Shown here one piece after another: positions 26,101 through 34,084 of a stretch of DNA of 64,000 bases. The stretch covers positions 551,519 to 615,518 of the forward strand of contig JACGCN010000032.1 in the NCBI GenBank assembly GCA_014905825.1, in the 5' to 3' direction. A model generated the notes under the pieces. The model was given only the letters and a program-made list of their open reading frames with translations, did not search any database and had not been told where the DNA came from. This DNA comes from Lyophyllum atratum. Lineage: Eukaryota > Basidiomycota > Agaricomycetes > Agaricales > Lyophyllaceae. Within the stretch, counting starts at the first letter, position 1. Each line of letters starts with the position of its first letter. Made by a program: the position numbers and the translations under genes.

Positions 26101-28917
26101 GCGGATCAATATTCACTTTCTATTATAAGAGACGATGGTGAAACCAGAGTATCATTCGGATCGTCGAAACGTACTATGAAGGTACAAAACATCACAAGCC
26201 TTGGGTACAAAGACGAAAATGGTCACGCCTTCAAGATTAGAGCTTTGCCTGACTTCCCGACTAAAATCTCACGCGTGAAGGCTCATAGACGGGCGCAGCT
26301 TAAGAAGAAGCGAGATCTGATAAAATCTAGGGATCGGAAAGTTAGGTCAACTCGCCAGGTAACCATCTTACCAGGAATATCAAAGGAAGTCTCAGTATAC
26401 GTTAATTATCCCTTCAAAAGTGATGCATTATTCGTCGAACGGTCCATGTCCACGAATAAGAACATTGACGATACTTACGGATCACCTGATACGCTAACAA
26501 CACGTGATAAACCTTCATTACACATCTCAAATTTCTCTACATTTCCGATCACTATTGCCGCTGGACAAACGCTTGGAGTCGCGCAGGATCCTACTACTTG
26601 GCTAGAACGGTTAGAACATACGAGCAAAGAAGACAGGGAAAAAATGATTAGTCACGCAAATCTAATTAGGAACCTTATAGGACAGGACCCGAAATTAGGG
26701 TTAGGAGTTACACAAACGGCAAGGAGCGAGGTCGACACTTCGATCAACCCGGCTTTAGGAATCGGAATCAAGGATGACCCATTAGCTGAACCACCTGTAC
26801 AGGGAGGACCTAAGACAGCAGAAACCCCTGAAGATTCGATTGATACCGAGCAACTACTTAGAGAAGTTGACCTTTCTAAAGAACTCACGATCGAACAGAA
26901 GGCATCTCTAACGAAGATTCTACTTCGAAATAAGGAGGTATTTGGGTTGAATGGTAAATTAGGGAATTTTGATACACTAGTTAAGGTACCACTGATACCA
27001 GGAACAAAACCTATCTCGATACCGCCGTTCGCTACATCTCCTGCCAATCGAGAAATCATCGACAAACAAATGGATGCTTGGATTAGTCTCGGAGTTATCG
27101 AACCATCAAAGAGTCCATGGGCAGCTCCGGTATTCATAGTGTACAGGAATACTAAACCTCGAATGGTAATTGATCTGCGACGGTTGAACGAAGCCGTAAT
27201 TCCCGATGAATTTCCGTTACCGAGACAGGAAGACATTCTGCAGACATTAGCAGGAAGTCAATACTTATCAACCTTGGATGCTTTGGCGGGATTCACGCAA
27301 CTCACTATAGATCCCCAAGATAAGGAGAAATTAGCATTCAGAACGCATCGAGGATTATTTCATTTCAATCGAATGCCATTTGGATTTCGCAACGGACCTG
27401 CTGTATTCCAGCGAGTAATGCAGGGAGTACTCGCTCCATTTCTATGGATTTTTGCGTTAGTCTACATCGACGACATTGTAATTTTTTCACGCACCTTCGA
27501 GGAACACCTAAAGCACATTGATCAAGTCTTGAAGGCTATCGCAGCGTCCAAAATCACATTATCCCCTGTAAAATGTCATTTTGGGTATCAATCGTTACTA
27601 CTTCTCGGACAAAAAGTATCGCGACTAGGATTATCAACCCATAAAGAAAAGGTTAAGGCAATCGTTGATTTAGAAGAACCGAGGGATGTACGCACCTTAC
27701 AAATGTTCTTAGGAATGATGGTGTACTTTTCTGGGTATGTGCCATTCTACGCATGGATTGCACATCCATTATTCCAACTACTGAAGAAAGGTAGTAAGTG
27801 GAGATGGGGTGAAGAAGAACGTGAAGCTTACGAGTTATGTAAACAGGTTCTAACGCAAGCGCCAGTTCGCGCACATGCTATGCCAGGATTACCATATCGT
27901 GTATACTCGGACGCGTGCGACTTTGGATTAGCAGCGATTTTACAGCAAGTACAACCAATCAAGATTAGAGATTTGAGAGGAACAAAAATATACGAGCGAT
28001 TAGAAAAGGCTTACCGAAATAACGAACCAGTTCCCGACCTAGTGGTATCCTTAGCAAAGGAAGGAAGTGAGGTTCCCGCAAATGTTCGCTGGGGGGAGAG
28101 TTTCGAGGATACGACGGTTTACACGGAACGTGTAATTGCATACTGGTCAAGGGTTCTACAGTCAGCCGAACGTAATTACTCACCTACAGAACGCGAAGCT
28201 TTAGCTTTGAAGGAAGGGTTGATTAAATTCCAACCTTACCTCGAGGGAGAACGAATATTTGCGATCACGGATCACGCTGCTTTAACATGGAGCAAGACTT
28301 TTCAGAATGTTAATAGACGACTTTTAACCTGGGGACTAGTATTCTCGGCATTCCCGAATATGAAGATAGTACATCGTGCTGGACGAGTACATTCTAATGT
28401 CGATCCGATCTCAAGGTTGAGACGGCGGATTCCGATCCAGGAGGGACCACAAGTTGACGCCACGGAAAGTTTAAACCTTAAGGATATAGAGGACCCGTTG
28501 AAGGATATGTACGAGGAGCTAGGACCAAAATTCGAACAGAAACTACTCACAGTTGCTACAAACTACACGAATTCGGAAGAAGAAACTATGTACGAAGGAT
28601 CGTACCTGGGAACGAATATTTTAATCACCGGGGAAGAGAGCACGGACATCGAGATCCCTTATGACACTTGTAGAGGATACACCGTAATGATCAGTCTAGA
28701 TCAGACCGAAATCCATAAGTGGAGAGAAGCCTACCAGAAAGACGTACATTTTGCAAAGGTACTCAAAGCCATTCAATCACAGAAGGATCGAAGACCAGAA
28801 CATCCACAATACCTCTACAGCGACGACGGTTTAGTATACTTCGAGGATGGATTGGGTAATACTAGATTAGAGCGTACCTTCCGGGTTAAAAACAGAGGTC
28901 ATGACCGATGTACATGA
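23125..28917 (+). CDS. Chromovirus Gag-Pol (gag, protease, RT, RNase H), 1930 aa
   Basis: One long frame. The gag capsid-like region lies around residues 500-680, followed by a CCHC zinc knuckle, CRHCGSGKHWDYEC, near residue 740. The aspartic protease motif IIDSGSDITLIS is near 913. Reverse transcriptase follows, with VIDLRRLNEAV, MPFGFRNGPAVFQ and the catalytic LVYIDDIVIFS near 1447. RNase H starts with YSDACDFGLA near 1595. RNase H carries an insert of about 50 residues after this motif before YWSRVLQSAERNYS. The frame stops at 28917, shortly after RNase H, while integrase continues in another phase from about 28890. The product makes virus-like particles and copies element RNA into DNA. 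Confidence 0.94.
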   Translation: MAGKGKARKTNNSKNSQLDAALAVANQPIVDNQPIFDNELIEPIEPGPSDRGRIAIQEDMLEGFAPEHFSPDRTTRSPLPPSTSSVSSAQPYREMPPHLEEPGGNTTDQKGPTSKHKDINYNEPLTIIGRPVSYQDIDPKLIVEFTVEFLACLHVSSFFAKRSGQAIRIKERWESALMFGDAVLRKDLHVEKPRPLGRKEMREFFVEELSLLRTLLTSVRRYDDEYGILVSVKREILTELSSHLDLLRNKARDSLIISGEGIPPIPKWGPSGKANEFWSTNDFEILGACYRRDVENFLAFLSDHHDFSPPKKEDTGSVRNLPDDDNEATKEIRPDRQAEYQNEARDDQDPGSISRIDRDRRSTHPTTRLFRNQNASIFVRPTQNTTSRRMQEMFPSKEERREEKPNRDSPDKDRNHEPRKDRDERDSRDEKYMRRTRGDGDPDPSSSDSDESDAGGPRRGHPRKPHGHKNPKKSGRSDEDARRSKDSAGREPQFENKLKIDVIPEWDGNADTLSRWILRVNSISERSDTIFKQLGSLAPQRLKGAAEIWYYSQSKATRFRMEVDWSTLRDGIAGYYMNRAYMDKQKIKANKAHYHEPGCTRETPSEYVIRKKELIELVYNYTDREIINEVIASAPAHWTTVLSPHLYEDVDEFQIAVKYYEETLIKLDPPVRYQRNDFNYQSNIREGPNNSSNNRAPYQNFRTARTNLVGWSKATSKPEFPKDDSNVSPRTTPEDKGARPCRHCGSGKHWDYECKYARRGNKNARANLVQSNDEELTAQETYDELYYGLSSDDEEDLDFDEPLQSNSLDAKEDRVEELGGGNIDHTSTSLRALTTNKESVVTKPALNRKSRRRFVKELERSTYQTEAVNDEDRMISLKKLMARPPGCSFLGAKAIEASATINDRRTESVPVIIDSGSDITLISQRTLENMSKPPKIRTGQRIKLIQVTGNTTITGYVILDLIFETEEGPVKLNVEAYVVKGMTTPVILGNDFADQYSLSIIRDDGETRVSFGSSKRTMKVQNITSLGYKDENGHAFKIRALPDFPTKISRVKAHRRAQLKKKRDLIKSRDRKVRSTRQVTILPGISKEVSVYVNYPFKSDALFVERSMSTNKNIDDTYGSPDTLTTRDKPSLHISNFSTFPITIAAGQTLGVAQDPTTWLERLEHTSKEDREKMISHANLIRNLIGQDPKLGLGVTQTARSEVDTSINPALGIGIKDDPLAEPPVQGGPKTAETPEDSIDTEQLLREVDLSKELTIEQKASLTKILLRNKEVFGLNGKLGNFDTLVKVPLIPGTKPISIPPFATSPANREIIDKQMDAWISLGVIEPSKSPWAAPVFIVYRNTKPRMVIDLRRLNEAVIPDEFPLPRQEDILQTLAGSQYLSTLDALAGFTQLTIDPQDKEKLAFRTHRGLFHFNRMPFGFRNGPAVFQRVMQGVLAPFLWIFALVYIDDIVIFSRTFEEHLKHIDQVLKAIAASKITLSPVKCHFGYQSLLLLGQKVSRLGLSTHKEKVKAIVDLEEPRDVRTLQMFLGMMVYFSGYVPFYAWIAHPLFQLLKKGSKWRWGEEEREAYELCKQVLTQAPVRAHAMPGLPYRVYSDACDFGLAAILQQVQPIKIRDLRGTKIYERLEKAYRNNEPVPDLVVSLAKEGSEVPANVRWGESFEDTTVYTERVIAYWSRVLQSAERNYSPTEREALALKEGLIKFQPYLEGERIFAITDHAALTWSKTFQNVNRRLLTWGLVFSAFPNMKIVHRAGRVHSNVDPISRLRRRIPIQEGPQVDATESLNLKDIEDPLKDMYEELGPKFEQKLLTVATNYTNSEEETMYEGSYLGTNILITGEESTDIEIPYDTCRGYTVMISLDQTEIHKWREAYQKDVHFAKVLKAIQSQKDRRPEHPQYLYSDDGLVYFEDGLGNTRLERTFRVKNRGHDRCT

Positions 28918-30262
28918 CCAGATGAGTGAAGCAGCGCATGGAGGGTACTTCAAAACCTACAACAGGATCAGCGCTACTTACTATTGGCCAAGAATGTCTA
29001 GAGATATCAAAATTTTTGTTAAAACTTGTGATATCTGTCAGAAATCCAAACCGAAGAGACATGCTCCGTTAGGATTACTACAACCAATCCCGATCCCAAG
29101 TCAACCGTTCGAGGTTGTCTCGATGGATTTCATTACCGAACTTCCCGAATCTAACGGATTTGATAGCATCCTTGTGATCGTAGATAAGATGACCAAATAT
29201 GCGATCTTCATCCCGACAACGACTAAAATAACCGAGGACGCGACGGCCCGGCTATTTCTCCATCACATCGTGTCTAAATTTGGCATCCCGCGACAGGTGA
29301 TAACGGATCGGGACACGCGGTGGCGAAACGACTTTTGGAAAGAGCTTTGTCATTTAATGGGGATGAGGCGCGCGCTAACAACTTCATATCACCCGCAGGC
29401 AGACGGACAAACTGAGGTTATGAACCAATACCTAGAAATCACCCTGCGAGCGTACATAGGACCAGAACGCGATAATTGGGACGAATTACTAGATGTATTA
29501 GCGCTATCATACAATACTTCACCGCATACAGCAACGGGTTTCTCCCCCGCATACTTACTACGCGGATTTCATCCCAACACGGACTCCACAATGATGCACG
29601 CGCCCGGCGGGATCACACGACTGTTGAATTCACAAGACTCAAATGAAATTGGAAGCTTGCATGAGAAAGCGTTCAACATGGCAGAGGAGTTTAAGGCTGA
29701 GAGACAACGTGCAACGGACGCTATGACCCTGAGTCAAGCGTATCAGAAAAGAACATATGATCAAAATCACCTAGATATCGAGTTCGAAGAAGGCGATCAG
29801 GTAATATTGAACCCGCATTCTTTAAAGTTATTGAAAAAGGAGAAAGGTAGGGGTAAGAAATTATTGATGAAGTATGACGGACCATTCGAAATCTTACAAA
29901 AAATTAGTCCCGTCGCGTACCGACTTCGATTACCGCCTACCTACAAAATTCACCCGGTAATCAATATTGCACATCTAGAAAAATACAGTACCTCACCTAA
30001 AGAATTCGGAAAGCGCCAAACGAAGGAATTAAATCGTGGGGACTTCAAGGAAGAAGAATGGTTTGATGTAGAAAGAATAGTAGCAGAATCCTGGAGGAAG
30101 GGCCGAAATGGGCGAAGAATCCCGATATACAGGACGCGGTACCTGGGATACGGACCGGAATCAGATCTATGGCTAACGAAAGAAGAGCTCGGCAACGCAC
30201 CTTCAGTATTGCAAAACTGGTACGAAGGAAGGGGAAAGAAGTCTGCAAGCAAACCACAATAA
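28901..30262 (+). CDS. Chromovirus integrase with C-terminal chromodomain, 453 aa frame
   Basis: Contains the zinc-binding H-x-H...CDIC region at the N-terminus. The catalytic triad is D in SMDFITELP (near 75), D in VITDRDTRW (near 136) and E in DGQTEVMNQ (near 171), a D-35-E spacing. A GPF/Y-like segment (KYDGPFEIL) and a C-terminal chromodomain (EEEWFDVERIVAESW, then RTRYLGYGPESDLW) follow, ending at 30262. The chromodomain targets insertion to particular chromatin in related elements. The frame is +1 relative to gag-pol and overlaps its end. Either a frameshift event or a one-base change in the A-run at 28888-28892 separates them. The ATG at 28901 may not be a true start. Confidence 0.92.
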   Translation: MTDVHDQMSEAAHGGYFKTYNRISATYYWPRMSRDIKIFVKTCDICQKSKPKRHAPLGLLQPIPIPSQPFEVVSMDFITELPESNGFDSILVIVDKMTKYAIFIPTTTKITEDATARLFLHHIVSKFGIPRQVITDRDTRWRNDFWKELCHLMGMRRALTTSYHPQADGQTEVMNQYLEITLRAYIGPERDNWDELLDVLALSYNTSPHTATGFSPAYLLRGFHPNTDSTMMHAPGGITRLLNSQDSNEIGSLHEKAFNMAEEFKAERQRATDAMTLSQAYQKRTYDQNHLDIEFEEGDQVILNPHSLKLLKKEKGRGKKLLMKYDGPFEILQKISPVAYRLRLPPTYKIHPVINIAHLEKYSTSPKEFGKRQTKELNRGDFKEEEWFDVERIVAESWRKGRNGRRIPIYRTRYLGYGPESDLWLTKEELGNAPSVLQNWYEGRGKKSASKPQ

Positions 30263-30372
30263 TCAGCGCGAACGAATATAAAACGCTGCTGAAAGACGAC
30301 CGAAAACATCACCCCCTCGAAAGCCACATCAGTTCCCCAAAGAACCAACTCATTCTCAACTCTTTATAAAAA

Positions 30373-31441
30373 ATGTCTCTTGCTCCTCAAACCTCGTTTC
30401 CCGCTCTCGATCGTCTCGCTATACACCTAGCGCAGTTGATCACTCATTCCGTATCCCCGCTTCATCGCGAACTTTCAATGGACGAGCTCGTCGCCGTCGA
30501 TTCTAACGACGAGACTGCCTACTTTGGTATTCAGCCTTCAGTCAGCGGTGCCGTTTGGCAGGTTCGTTCAAAAAACCCTTGTAAATAACCTTGTCACAGT
30601 CGCTAATTATGTTGCATGGCAGGTCCTCTTAAACCTAGTAAAGGATATCGCTTCGGCCGCCAATTATCTACTCCCCGACGATGCCGATCACTCGTCTATT
30701 AATATACATCCCACTCTTTTTCGTGAACTCAACCTCGATCCCCCTCGTCTCCTCTCCATGTCGAGCATTCGCTCTGGCATTAACCCGCTCCAATTCTTCA
30801 TGCCTTACGACCAACTCCTTACTACGTATCAAGACTTACAGCTTGTTGGAAGGGAAGCCGTTAATTGGATCGCCGACGCCCGCATCAGCAGCGCGCGTTT
30901 TGGTAACGAATCTAGCTGGGTATGGGGGCCTGTACATCATCACGGACCGGCGTTGAGCTTCAATGGCCTCGCCATTGATAACGGCGCGTATACTCATGCC
31001 GACTCTCAGGAACTCGTTATACATCCTACCCATTCCAATTACGCTCACTACCACCCGGATATCGATACCTTTAGTCGGTCGCCTCTACCGCCATGCGACC
31101 ACGACACCCATCACATCCCGACCAACAAGGACCGACGACTTATTCTTCATCCGACTCTATCACGCGCCGCTCGCTCTAACCGCCGTGGTCGGCGTTCTAC
31201 TCCTTACCCATCACGTGATTCTTCGACTTCGACATTCTATTCAGCAAGCCGACACGCCTCGCCTAGTTCCATGGCGAGCTCACCTTCCAGTAACCAGTGC
31301 GCCTCGCCTCCCTCCATCAGTAACTCCTTCGATACCATCATCGCTGATGACGACGACATCGAGATCAAGGTCGAATCTACCAACGATGACTTCTTGTTCA
31401 ACGACATCTACATGCAGGACGACATTAAGGAGGGTAAATAG
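30373..31441 (+). CDS. Third reading frame of the LTR element, apparently intron-containing
   Basis: Between integrase and the 3' LTR. The first segment 30373-30561 (63 codons, starting MSLAPQTSFPALDRLA) ends in WQ at a donor GTTCGT. A 61-base candidate intron ends at GGCAG, and the second segment 30623-31441 continues in phase 0 (VLLNLVKDIASAANYLL). Together they make 335 residues. The middle looks globular; the tail is Ser/Pro/His-rich and then acidic (DDDDIEIKVESTNDDF). There is no signal peptide, membrane segment or envelope-like feature, and no known family is recognised. Without splicing, the first segment stops after nine more codons. An accessory retrotransposon protein is the simplest reading. 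Confidence 0.6.
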
Positions 31442-31447
31442 GAACAC

Positions 31448-31462
31448 AAAGGCAGGGGGGGG
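31448..31462 (+). other. Polypurine tract
   Basis: AAAGGCAGGGGGGGG lies two bases before the 3' LTR, as expected for the plus-strand primer of a Ty3/gypsy element. Confidence 0.8.
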
Positions 31463-31464
31463 TA

Positions 31465-32259
31465 TGTTGTAGTACATCAATACACTTACCTCAAGTTAGA
31501 CAACGTTGATTACATTTCTCTTATCTTTCTTACCTTTGATTACTATTCACCATAGTCATCCTAACAGTAGCGCGATATACGTATCATTCAACTGATATGA
31601 ACCCATTTTAACTTTTACGTTTCATTAAAAACATCTTAAATGACTATAAAGATACGGGATTCGACGATACTCGACGAGATCCTCGGAACGTCGCGTCGGA
31701 CGCCTAAACCGTTGATGGCAAACAAGTCGTTGCCAAACAAACAACGGAACCGGCATCCGACTTAGCGGTAAGTGTCGAGAATCATCGCGAAGTCGGCTAC
31801 AAGGCTCTCAATCGTTTGAGAACCGGGTAGAACGTTCTAGATTAGTTTAGATACCTGTATATATAGTCTGTAGTACCAAATGAATAAGGATAACTTCTTT
31901 AACCCGTACTATCACTGTGTGAATAAGATTCTAAGTTAGAAACTTGAAATCAACCTCAGAAAGATCCTAGCAATAAAGCTTCGCGCTATTGATAGATCTT
32001 AAGACTACGAATATCAAAGCTCCGCGCTGGTATTCATAGCCAAATCCCGAAGACCAAAGCCCCGCGCTGGCCTTCGAGATCTCTGACGCGTGATTTCGAT
32101 CTTTTAAACTTTAAGATTCATTTGCATTCAGATTTCATCTTCTAAGTCGTAAACTCTCACGTTAACGACCGTTCTAAGTAAACATTCGAATTTACTTCTT
32201 AAAAGACCTACTTACGCGTGTATTCAAGGAATACACCAAAATTACGCCGAACCGTAACA
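31465..32259 (+). repeat. 3' LTR, 795 bases
   Basis: Same length and, by eye, same sequence as the 5' LTR, including the TATA-like box and the triple hairpin. Followed directly by the CAGCC target duplication. Confidence 0.95.
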
Positions 32260-32895
32260 CAGCCCCAGCTGCCCAAGCTTACTCAACAGTTTCTTTACGA
32301 CCAACTTAGGCCAGATGCCGAGATCCCCGGCTCACACGCACCCGTCGACAGCTTGCCGGATATCACTGGCACTGTGCGCATGTTCACTTCAGCACGCGCA
32401 GTCTTCTACGCACCCAGCGACCTCTCTGGTATCGGCGGTCTCCGTCATGAGCGGATTCGAGCAACGAGGTCTTGGCACAACGGCCCTCGATACGACTGTG
32501 TTTTCGTCGGGAATTCTGATTCCGATGAAGAAGGGTTCAAGGGTCTTCATGCGGCACGTGTCCTCCTTTTCTTTTCCGTCAAGCATGAAGGCAAGGTCTA
32601 TCCATGTGCGCTGGTGCATTGGTTCTCGCACATCGGAGATGCACCTTGCGAGCTCACTGGAATGTGGAAGGTTAAGCCGGACTTTGAGCGGCGTGATCGT
32701 CATCATCCTCATGCAAGGAGGCGCTTGACTGTGATCCATCTCGATAGTATCATGCGTGGTGCTCATTTGATGGGCGTTGCAGGTAAAGACTTCCTTCCGA
32801 TTCACGGATTTAATTTCTCTAAATCATTGGATGCTTTTCGTTCCTTTTACGTTAATAAGTTTGTGGATCATCACGCACATGAAATAGCCTTCTGA
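32260..32895 (+). pseudogene. Plavaka-type DNA transposase, 3' part
   Basis: Continues the frame broken at 22237. Across the target duplication the reading HVDQP joins QLPKLTQQFLYDQL with no loss. The conserved C-terminal Plavaka domain follows: FYAPSDLSGIGGLRHERIR, GPRYDCVFV, FFSVKHEGKVYPCALVHWFS, TVIHLDSIMRGAHLMGV and FRSFYVNKFVDHHAHEIAF, then a stop at 32893-32895. No damage other than the LTR insertion was seen, so the transposase was probably intact until recently. Terminal inverted repeats of the element were not identified. Confidence 0.88.
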
Positions 32896-33029
32896 ATTAT
32901 CAATATACACTCGATAATCACCTATGTACTGGATAATTGAAAGAAAGTTGTGAATGCGGAGGAAGGGACTAGGAAGTTATTAGGAAGATGGTCTGAAAGT
33001 GGAAGTGATGGAAAGTGGGTTATCTAGAG

Positions 33030-33715
33030 ACTTTTTTTTTGGACTAGGGTACAAATTAGGGTTGAAAAATTTTCGGATTGGGGTACAGGGTTGGGCAGGG
33101 ATGTGGACTGGGGTACAGGGTTGGGCAGGGATGGGGACTGGGGTTCGACTTGGGGTACAGGGTTGGGCAGGGATGTGGACTGGGGTTCGACTTGGGGTAC
33201 AGGGTTGGGCTGTGATACGGACTGGGGTATGACTTGGGGTGTAGGAGGGGTACGCCTTGGGATTTGCTGAGGGTTGGGCTGGGATTTGCACTTGGGTGTG
33301 TTGAGGGTTGGGCTGGGATATGTACTGGGGTGTGCGGAGGGTTGGGCTGGAGTGCGTATTGGGGCGGGACCTGGGGTGGAGTGTTGAGATGGGCTGGGAT
33401 ATGACTTGGGTGTGGGATGCAGGGTACGCCTTGCGGTGTCCGGAGGGTTGGGCTGTAATATGCACTGGGGTGTGTTGAGGGTTGGGCTGGGATACGTACT
33501 GGGGTGTGCAGAGGGTTGGGCTGGGATACACACTGGGGTACGACGGATGGGGGTTGGACTTGGGGTACAGGTTTGGGCTGCGATATGGGCTGGGGTATGA
33601 CTTGGGGTGCAGGGCTGGGATATGGCGGATGTGGACTTGGGCAACAGGGTTGGGCTGCGATATGCCTGCACTGGATTACAAGTTGGGGCGGGACGTAGCC
33701 TGCATAGATACATGT
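33030..33715. repeat. G-rich minisatellite
   Basis: Irregular tandem units of roughly 30-43 bases built on GGTTGGGC(A/T)GGGAT followed by ACTGGGGT. The plus strand is strongly G-rich, with many GGG/GGGG runs and therefore G-quadruplex potential. Long open frames on both strands here only reflect the repeat. Confidence 0.85.
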
Positions 33716-33789
33716 ACGCTCCTCTTCGAGGAGGAGCTGTGAATGTGATTACACACAAGAAACCAAAAAAACCGACCTGTATACCGTAT

Positions 33790-33865
33790 GAAGACACACC
33801 CGGAATCGAACCAGGGACCACCCTCTTAATCCTTACAACGTCATAATAGCATCAGGCACACAAAA
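33790..33865 (-). pseudogene. Degenerate tRNA-like sequence
   Basis: On the minus strand it keeps the T-arm GGTTCGATTCCGGGTGTGTC, with ...GTGGTCCCT before it, but the D-arm and anticodon arm do not fold well. Looks like a decayed relative of the tRNA-like sequence at 33897-33976. Confidence 0.5.
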
Positions 33866-33896
33866 AACCAAAAAAGGGTTTTGTATATCGTGCGAT

Positions 33897-33976
33897 AACA
33901 CACACCCGGAATCGAACCGGGGACCACCCGCTTAGCCTGCATTAAGCGGGCGTGTAACCAACTATACCATGTGCAC
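33897..33976 (-). tRNA. tRNA-like gene, possibly tRNA-Ile(AAT) with a 7-nt intron
   Basis: The minus strand folds as a cloverleaf. The acceptor pairs GTGCACA with TGTGTGT, with three G-T wobbles. The D-arm is GTATAGTTGGTTACAC. The anticodon stem is CCCGC/GCGGG with a 14-nt loop, explained by a 7-base intron after position 37. The variable loop is TGGTC and the T-arm is CCCGG TTCGATT CCGGG. With that intron the anticodon would be AAT. The wobble-rich acceptor and T discriminator suggest a pseudogene or a tRNA-derived SINE head. Confidence 0.45.
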
Positions 33977-34084
33977 TTGTCAAAGTGCCGCAATGCGAGT
34001 TACACATACAGTGCAGGTTTGGGTTGGGACTTGGCCCATATTGATAGATGTATGCTCCTCCTCGAGGAGGAGCTGTGAATGTGT

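Larger units (their letters stand above)
22238..32259 (+). mobile_element. Complete Ty3/gypsy chromovirus, 10,022 bases
   Basis: LTR retrotransposon with two 795-base LTRs (22238-23032 and 31465-32259) that begin TGTT and end AACA. The flanking target duplication is CAGCC (22233-22237 and 32260-32264). It has a primer-binding site just after the 5' LTR and a purine tract just before the 3' LTR. The order gag, protease, reverse transcriptase, RNase H, integrase, chromodomain is that of Metaviridae chromoviruses. No LTR difference was found by eye, so the insertion is very recent. It sits in the same orientation as, and inside, the Plavaka transposase gene. Confidence 0.96.
33718..34073. repeat. 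Direct repeats with a palindromic core flanking tRNA-like sequences
   Basis: GCTCCTCTTCGAGGAGGAGC (33718-33737, imperfect palindrome) and GCTCCTCCTCGAGGAGGAGC (34054-34073, perfect 20-base palindrome) are each followed by TGTGAATGTG and preceded by a similar ATAGAT(A)CATGTA-like stretch. They are 336 bases apart and bracket two tRNA-like sequences. Confidence 0.7.

Noticed and set aside
23125..30262. Reading gag-pol and integrase as one intact polyprotein
   Set aside because: The two frames differ in phase and the gag-pol frame has a stop at 28917, so they are listed separately and the break is reported.
33024..33821. Long minus-strand open frame (265 codons), rich in Pro, Ser, Thr and Gln
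   Set aside because: It is produced by the G-rich minisatellite, which lacks stops; there is no start context, splice support or domain.
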